Assembly (NCBI RefSeq): GCF_030272615.1
Contig: NC_081406.1
Span: 146,009,091 to 146,073,090 of the forward strand
Length of the DNA stretch: 64,000 nucleotides
DNA from: Cryptomeria japonica
Lineage: Eukaryota > Streptophyta > Pinopsida > Cupressales > Cupressaceae
Direction: 5' to 3'
Below the pieces are notes generated by a model, which had not been told where the DNA came from, did no database searches, and saw nothing but the letters and a program-made list of their open reading frames with translations. Positions 57,021 to 64,000 of this stretch are shown here, in pieces; position 1 is the stretch's first letter; each line of letters begins with the position of its first letter. A program made the translations under genes and the position numbers.

Positions 57021-59918
57021 GTTATTTAAAATTAATTAACTATAAAAATCAGATATCTGATTTTCTAAGACAATATATTTGGACTGTGACAGCTCGTGAG
57101 TTATTTTTAACCCATGGGGTGCACGATTTTTGGGAATCCAATATCCGGTTTTTTGCCCAAAAATTGCTAAAAAATACATTGAAAGGTAAGATTTTTATTG
57201 TTTTCAATCATTTTCATTCAATTTTTATATATTTTTTTAATGTTTATTTGTTTTTTCATCAAAAATATGGGTTTTTTCATGAAAACTAGGTTTTTTTTAA
57301 ATCAAATACAAAATTTCTCTTCGACGATCATGAGCGAAGCATGAGAATCTTGTGGATAGTGCAAGCTTGAATCACCCAAAAAACATTTAAATTTTCCACA
57401 AGCATAGGTAGACAGGACAAAGTGAGTCCTCTTTGATGAAAGATCATGTTGAGCATGAATGAGATAGAGTCAATCTGAACATGAAAAAAGAAAAATGCAA
57501 AGAGTCGACCCATATGTGAAAAGCCAAGAAACAAAGTATTTGAAAATCAATCTTTCAATTGGTTTTGGAATAATGAAAAAGGTGAGCTATTGAAGGAAAA
57601 AGACCAAGTAGACTCTTGGTAAGGAAAACGAAGGGGGGGTATTCTTTTCAGTAGAGCAAGATTCATGGAAAAAAAGGAAAAACTGAGTTCAAATTTTGCA
57701 AAGAGAGATCAAATGATGGCACACAACTTTTTGAAGATCTATCATAAATTTCTCAATCTGTGTTGCTGCTCATGATTTCTATGTTTGCAAATCTGGATTA
57801 AACTATGGTTTTTTGTGTCTTTACCATGCATCGGGATATGTGTATTAAATCTGGATTTTGGCTGCAAGGTTGAGGTTGCCATTAATTTGTCTCCCTATTT
57901 TTGACTGCATCATCTGTTGATCAATGTGGCTAAAGGCCTTCAGAACAAGCTTATGTTGCTAATTTCGTAAAGTACAGAGGTATATCATTTAACATTCTGA
58001 TTGTGCTTTTAATTTCCAAAAATATGATAAATGTCATATGCAGTACTGACCAGCAAGTTGAGTTGGAAAGGAAAACAATTTCGTACTTTCCTGGAAATTC
58101 TTAATAGCATTTTTTCCTTTTTTTTTGCTTATCTTTTTAAATTTAAATTGTTTTTCTATAGATACTATGCAAGAGTAAGTCATGAAACATTGTTATATGT
58201 CGATTAAAGTACAATATATGTAATAAAACCATATAGTCTTACAAATAAGCCATATAGACATATAATGTCATATATTTGAAATATATATGCAAAAATGCCA
58301 TATAGGCATACAGCAAAGGACCTTAATCACTTACCGCAAACTAATAATCTCTCTCAATCAATTTTTGCAGCAATTCATTCGTAATAGGGGCACACTCACA
58401 ATCTGATGTTGCAAAGCCCTGTGGCAAGCATCAAAATATAAATTAAACTACAAATGAATATCATTCAATATTTCGATTAATAGATAAATAAGACAAATAT
58501 AATGTGAAATTTACTAATTTGACTCATACTATTGTCAAAGGCATCAAAGATTTAACTTCTAGAGAACACCATGCTCCATTGTGCAGTGAATATTAGGTGC
58601 ATCTGATGTCAGAATCTGAAAATGAAACAATGTTATTCAATTGCCAAAATCTAACTGACTTTATTTTACAAACCATTAATGAATAAAAATAGACAAGGTT
58701 ATCTGAGTGAAATTTTGATGACCACCTTGACTAGCAGGAGTTGATTTTGAAGGCCCAACATTAACCTATTCAACATCTAATGTGAGTTATAAGATTACCA
58801 CTCACATAAGGTTAAAATACTCACATGTATTATATTTATAATTTCTTTACTAGTTACAAACATGTGGATTTGACATCATCGTGCAATCAAAAGGCAGAGA
58901 GCCACTAGATCGAGGGTGAACACTTTGACCCTAAAATTTTATTATAATCACTCTAGTAAGTTAGTTAATATTAGATTTCAAAATAAAATCATTCTAGTAA
59001 TTTACTTAATATTATGTTTCAAAATAAAATTTAATAAATTGAATTTGAACTTGTTCAAATTACCTGACTATCAATGTCAAATGTTTGATTCAATAGATCA
59101 TCTGTCATGACAATTTGATCCACTGCAGATGTGTCCTAGCCACGTGTATTTGAATCATCTTCATGATCATAAACACAATGAGACCCACAATTTTGACATA
59201 AGTGAGGTCGAACTCGATTCCTAGAAGGCTCAACCACATCACCCTATGCTAGAGGCCTAGTGTGATATATAAGACTTTGAGTTTGTGAGCTAATGGACTC
59301 TAAGGTCTCTACCTCAACACCCTCCTTTACAACAGAAGGGATAGTGATATGTGCAATATTTGGTTTACCTAAGGGTCTTGGTGCCAAATTTTGAGTACGT
59401 TGTGCCCCTACTCTATCCTGTGCGGAGCCCCGACCTCTACCCTAGAACTCGGACCCTATGTTACTGCATGGAGGATAGTTAAATTCGCAATAGAGTTTCC
59501 TCAAAAAGTATTGCGAGACCTCATTGTTACTGCATGGAGAATAGTTAAAAACCATCCACCACCTATCCCAAAAATTATTTCTTATCCCTTGGTGATGGCA
59601 CCAATGGATAGGTAACCTCTTGGAAGAACCTTGTAGAGGTTGATTGGTTCTTGTGTCAATAAACAGTGCATACTAATTAGATTTCAATTTTTTTTTGTTC
59701 ACCAATGATCGTCAACAGAAAATAGAATGTGAAGACTGTGGGTCGTTGGAATCCACAAAATGGCCCACAAGGCTCTTTTTATTTAGAAAAATCAGATATC
59801 TAATAAAATCGGATATCGGATTATATCGGATATCCGATTGTAATGTATAAATTTGTGGTCCCAAAATCTTTTCCCATTGCCACCTTTTTTTTATTGTTGC
59901 CACATTAATGGCAACGAA

Positions 59919-59945
59919 AAAAATTGAATATCCAATATCCGATTT
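59919..59945 (-). repeat. Inverted repeat, right arm
   Basis: Partner of 56604-56630. Confidence 0.75.
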
Positions 59946-59954
59946 TATTACCCA

Positions 59955-60017
59955 TATTTTAGAGAGAGATTATGGGAGAGGGAGAGAGAGAGAGGGGGGG
60001 GGAGAAGGAGAGAGGGG

Positions 60018-60077
<60 letters not shown>

Positions 60078-60173
60078 GACATCAGGGGAGAGGGAGAGAT
60101 AAAGAGATTAGGGGAGAGGAGGAGAGAGAGAGATTAGGGGAGAGAGGGGGGAGTGGAGAGAGAGAGAGAGAGA
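59955..60173. repeat. (GA)n microsatellite, interrupted
   Basis: About 220 bases of GA/GAGAGG runs with GGGG interruptions; the purest part is 60018-60073. The Arg/Glu-rich frame that crosses it is an artefact of the repeat. Confidence 0.92.
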
Positions 60174-62152
60174 CCATAAGGGGTCGTATGTTGTCCTTAG
60201 GGGTCCTATGGAGTCCCACGACCCCTTAGGACACCATATGACCCATAAAGACACAATTTGGTGTCTTAAGGGGTTGTATGGTGTCCTAAGGGGTCGTACG
60301 ACACAATATGACCTCTTAGGACACCATAGGACCCATAAGGACCCAATATGGTGTCTTAAGGGGTCATATGGTGTCCTAAGGGGTCGTAAGACAAAACATG
60401 ACCCCTATGGACACCATATGACTCATAACGACCCAATATGGTGTCATAAGGGGTTGTATGTTGTCCTTAGGGGTCATATTTTGTTCCATGACCCATTAGG
60501 ACACAATATGACCCATAACGACACAATTTGGTGTCTTAAGGGGTCATATGGTGTCCTAAGCGGTCATATGGTGTCCTAAGGGGTCGTAGGACACAATATG
60601 ACCCCTATGGAAACCATAGAACCCATAATGACACAATTTGGTGTCTTAAGGGGTCATATGGTGTCCTAAGGGGTCATAGGACACAATATGACCCCTTAGG
60701 ATGCCATACGACTCACAATGACCTAATATGGTGTCTTAAGGGGTCATATACTATCGTAAGAGGTTGGACACAATATGATCCCTATGGACACCATAGGATC
60801 CATAACGACCAAATATAGTGTCAAAAGGGGTCATATATTGTCCTTAGGGGTCATATTGTGTCCCATGACATATTAGGACACAATATGACCCATAATGACA
60901 CAATTTGGTGTCTTCAAGGGGTCATATGGTGTCCTAAGGGGTTGTAGGACACAATATGACCCCTTAAGACACCATAGGACCCATAACGACCCAATATGGT
61001 GTCTTAAGAGGTCATATGGTGTCCCATGACCCCTTAGGACACCATATGACCCCTAACGACATAATTTGGTCTCTTATGGGATCATATGGTGTCCTAAGGG
61101 GTTGTAGAACACAATATGACCCCTATGAATACCATAGGACCCACAACGACGAATATGGTGTCATAAGTAAGAGGTTGTATGTTGTCTTTAGGGGTAATAT
61201 GGTGTCCCATGACCCCTTAGGACACCATATGATGTATAACGACACAATTTGGTGTCTTAAGGGGTCATATGGTGTCTTAAGGGGTTGTAGGACACAATAT
61301 GACCCCTTAGGACACCATAGGACCCATAACAACCCAATATGGTGTCATAAGGGGTCATATGTTGTCCTTAGGGGTCATATTGTATCCCATGACCCATTAG
61401 GACACCATATGACCCATAACAACACAATTTGGTGTCTTTAGGGGTCATATGGTGTCCTAAGGGGTCGTAGGACACAATATGACCCCTTAGGACACCATAT
61501 GACTACTTAAGACACCAAATTGTGTCGTTACGGGTCATATGGTGTCCTAAGGGGTCGTAGGACATAATATGACTCCTTAGGACACCATAGGACCTATAAC
61601 AACCTAATATGGTGTCAAAAGGAGTTGTATGTTGTCCTTATGGGTCATATTGTGTCCCATGACCCATTAGGACATAATATGACCCATAACGACACAATTT
61701 GGTGTCTTAAGGGGTCATATGGTGTCCTAAGGGGTCGTAGGATACAATATGACCCCTTAAGACACCATAGGACCCATAACAACCCAATATGGTGTCTTAA
61801 GGGGTCATATGGTGTCCTAAGGGGTTGTAGGACACAATATGACCCCTTAGGACACCATAGGACCCATAACGACTCAATATGGTGTCATAAGGGGCCGTAT
61901 GTTGTCCTTAGGGGTCATATTGTGTCCCATGACCCATTAGGACACAATATGACCCATAACAACACAAAATTGTGTCGTTATGGGTCATATTGTGTCCTAA
62001 TGTGTCGTTATGGGTCATATTGTGTCCTAATGGGTCATGGGACACAATATGACCCCTTAAGACACCATAGGACCCATAACGACCCAATATGGTGTCTTAA
62101 GGGTTCATATGGTGTCCTAAGGGGTCGTAGGACATAATATGACCCCTTAGGA
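60174..62152. repeat. 90-bp satellite array, left part
   Basis: About 22 monomers. A clean monomer is 61441-61530, and the next begins at 61531. Each monomer has GGGGTCATATGGTGTCCTAA near its start and the reverse complement TTAGGACACCATATGACCC about 45 bases later, plus a second small dyad GACACAATTTGGTGTC. Longer periods (180, 270 bp) can be seen from variant monomers carrying GTCCCATGACC. Divergence between monomers is about 10-20%. Frames open on both strands give the same repetitive peptide and are not genes. Confidence 0.93.
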
Positions 62153-63000
62153 CTATTAGATGCAATGACAGTGCCAAAGACATTAAGAGTAGGGGTTAAT
62201 CAGTGTCTAACTAGTTAGTGGAATATTTGAACTTATTTATAACTTTGCAACTCAAATTAATGTACCGGTAAACAAGCAATAGTGCAGCAAAGAGAAATAA
62301 TAGAGACAACATAAATGCACACCATAACACAATATATTTTGGCGAGGAAACCCGGTGTGGGAAAAACCTCAGTGGGATTTGTGACCCACAATATTTACTC
62401 ACTGGCCAATATGAATAAATATTACTTACAATAGGGGCCTGCACATGCAACAAGGCCAACAGCCTAGAGCTCACTACTCAATAGAAGAGTCTCACAGACT
62501 ACAAAATGGATAATTAAATCCAATACAATGTACTGCTCAAAATAGCTTTTGCAATGCTTCATTCAGTACCGGTTTAAGCTCTATCATAAACCTTAACCAA
62601 AAACCTTGCCGGTGAATGATATTCACTTACATAACCTATCTGCCTTATTACAAAATCTTTTCGCTATCTTCTACATAATATTGGTTCTATTCCATGCTAT
62701 TTTGTTCTATTACAAAAATGACTTATTAGATCTCATACATATATGAGTCTTTACAATACATCATGTCGGCTTACAAATAATTAATTACATTTACAATATA
62801 ATTCACATAAACAAAACTTTGTCTCATGTCAGCCTGAGTGTTAGTATACTTCATTGCCGGTGTAATCTAGATGCCAGTCAATGTACATGTCAGTGCTGGT
62901 AGATGATGTATGTGTTGTCGATGAACCTGTACTACCTGTTACCAGTTGGTTTCCATCAATGACAACATCAACCATTCTCATTGAGTGTAGAATGCCAACA
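62153..63000 (-). mobile_element. Solo LTR inserted in the satellite
   Basis: 848 bp. The minus strand starts TGTTGGCATTCTACACTC at 63000 and carries CACTGAGGTTTTTCCCACACC (in two parts) near 62350-62375. AGGAC (62148-62152) before and AGTAC (63001-63005) after are a duplication with one change; removing the insert and one copy restores an uninterrupted monomer (CCCCTTAGGACACCATAGG). The element-strand end reads TCTAATA instead of the usual CA. No primer-binding site or body is attached. Confidence 0.82.
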
Positions 63001-64000
63001 AGTACACCATAGGACCCATAACAACCCAATATAGTGTCATAAGGGGTCGCATGTTGTCCTTAGGGGTCATATGGTGTCCCATGACCCCTTAGGACACAAT
63101 ATGACCCATAACAACACAATTTGCCATCTTAAGGGGTCATATGGTGTTCTAAGGGGTTGTAAGACATAATATGACCCCTTAGGACACTATATGATCCCTA
63201 ACGATACCATATGGTGTCATAAGGGATCGTATGTTGTCCTTAGGGGTCATATGGTGTCCCATGACCCCTTGGGACACCATATGACCTATAACAACACAAT
63301 TTGGTGTCTTATGGGGTCATATGGTGTCCTAAGGGGTCGTAGGACACAATATTACCCCTTAGGACACCATATGACCCCTTAATACACCAAATTGTGTCAT
63401 TAGGGGTCATATAGTGTCCTAAGGGGTCGTAGGACACAATATGACCCCTTAGGACACCATATGATCCATAACGACCCAATATGGTGTTATAAGAGGTTGT
63501 ATGTTGTCCTTAGGGGTCATATAATGTCCCGTGACCCCTTAAGACACCATATGACCCATAACGACACAATTTGCTGTCTTAAGGGATCATATGGTGTCCT
63601 AAGGGGTCGTAGGACACAATATGACCCATTAGGACACTATATGACCCCTAACCACACCATATGGTGTCATAAGGGGTCGTATGTTGTCCTCAAGGGTCAT
63701 ATGGTGTCCCATGACCCCTTAGGACACCACATGACCCATAACGACACAATTTGGTGTCTTAAGGGGTCATATGGTGTCCTAAGGGGTTGCAGGACACAAT
63801 ATGACCCCTTAGGACACCATATGATCCCTTAAGATACCAAATTATGTCCTTAGGGGTCATATAGTTTCCTAAGGGGTTGTAGGACACAATATGACCCCTT
63901 AGGACACCATAGGACCCATAACAACCCAATATGGTGTCATAAGGGGTTGGTTGTTGTCCTTAGGGGTGATATTGTGTCCTACAACCCCTTAGGACACCAT
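63001..64000. repeat. 90-bp satellite array, right part, continues past the window
   Basis: About 11 monomers of the same type as 60174-62152. The array is open at the window end, so its full length is unknown. Confidence 0.93.

Larger units (their letters stand above)
56604..59945. other. AT-rich block bounded by a 27-bp inverted repeat
   Basis: 56604-56630 (AAATCGGATATCGGATATCC..) and 59919-59945 are inverted copies with 25 of 27 matches. Related GGATATCCGA-type motifs lie just inside each end (57049-57062, 57131-57145, 59792-59840). This arrangement resembles terminal plus subterminal repeats of a class II transposon, but no target-site duplication is clear and no transposase is identified. 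Minus-strand exon-like pieces with AG/GT borders occur at about 58340-58420 and 58555-58620, without a recognisable product. Confidence 0.4.

Noticed and set aside
59972-60229. Arg/Glu-rich 85-codon frame
   Set aside because: Produced by the GA microsatellite.
60208-63832. Long open frames in the satellite (for example 60208-60579, 61016-61441, 61625-62137 and 63461-63832)
   Set aside because: They encode the same degenerate peptide over and over, and the opposite strand does so too. A 90-bp period divisible by three keeps frames open without selection.
60174-64000. CRISPR-like array
   Set aside because: Repeats are contiguous without unique spacers, and the sequence context is a plant genome.

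Overview
This window looks like intergenic DNA from a large, repeat-rich seed-plant genome. I lean towards a conifer or other gymnosperm because of the long AT-rich spacers, the many decayed LTR retrotransposons with 1-2 kb LTRs, and the single intact gene in 64 kb; the species cannot be fixed from sequence alone. The only gene I consider intact is a three-exon R2R3-MYB transcription factor on the minus strand (49350-51163).

Layout. 1-1095 is a minus-strand LTR cut by the window edge. 3134-4715 is a solo Copia LTR (TSD AAATC). 5337-42336 is a nest of elements: an old LTR (5337-6566, 9426-10030, 42180-42336) was hit by a 2.85-kb non-autonomous LTR element (6567-9420, TSD TGTTT) and by element B (10031-42174, minus, TSD AATAT). 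B was hit by element C (14599-39502, plus, TSD CTTCT). The 5' LTR of C was hit by element D (14670-30024, minus, TSD GTTGC) and by element F (31928 to about 36158, plus, 3' part lost). The gag of D was hit by Copia element E (20780-28197, plus, TSD AATGG). Five layers are therefore readable, most of them bounded by matching 5-bp duplications.

Elements B, C, D and F share an organisation I do not recognise as a named family: a coiled-coil Gag-like protein with four CCHC knuckles, followed by a second long ORF (ORF2, about 1000 codons where full) with no protease, integrase, reverse transcriptase or RNase H. They look like non-autonomous, protein-coding LTR elements that would depend on a partner. 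E is a conventional Copia element (Gag, protease, integrase, RT, RNase H) whose LTRs share end motifs with them and is a possible helper type, but this is inference. All copies carry stops or frameshifts.

42342-45606 has no recognisable gene but holds a 38-nt-arm hairpin (43723-43829). 45612-47916 is a solo LTR (TSD ATGGG) that received a 5'-truncated LINE (18-bp TSD). 49350-51163 is the MYB gene. 54527-56455 is the 3' end of another Copia element. 56604-59945 is an AT-rich block bounded by a 27-bp inverted repeat. 59955-60173 is a GA microsatellite. 60174 to the window end is a 90-bp satellite whose monomer contains a 25-bp dyad, interrupted by one solo LTR (62153-63000).
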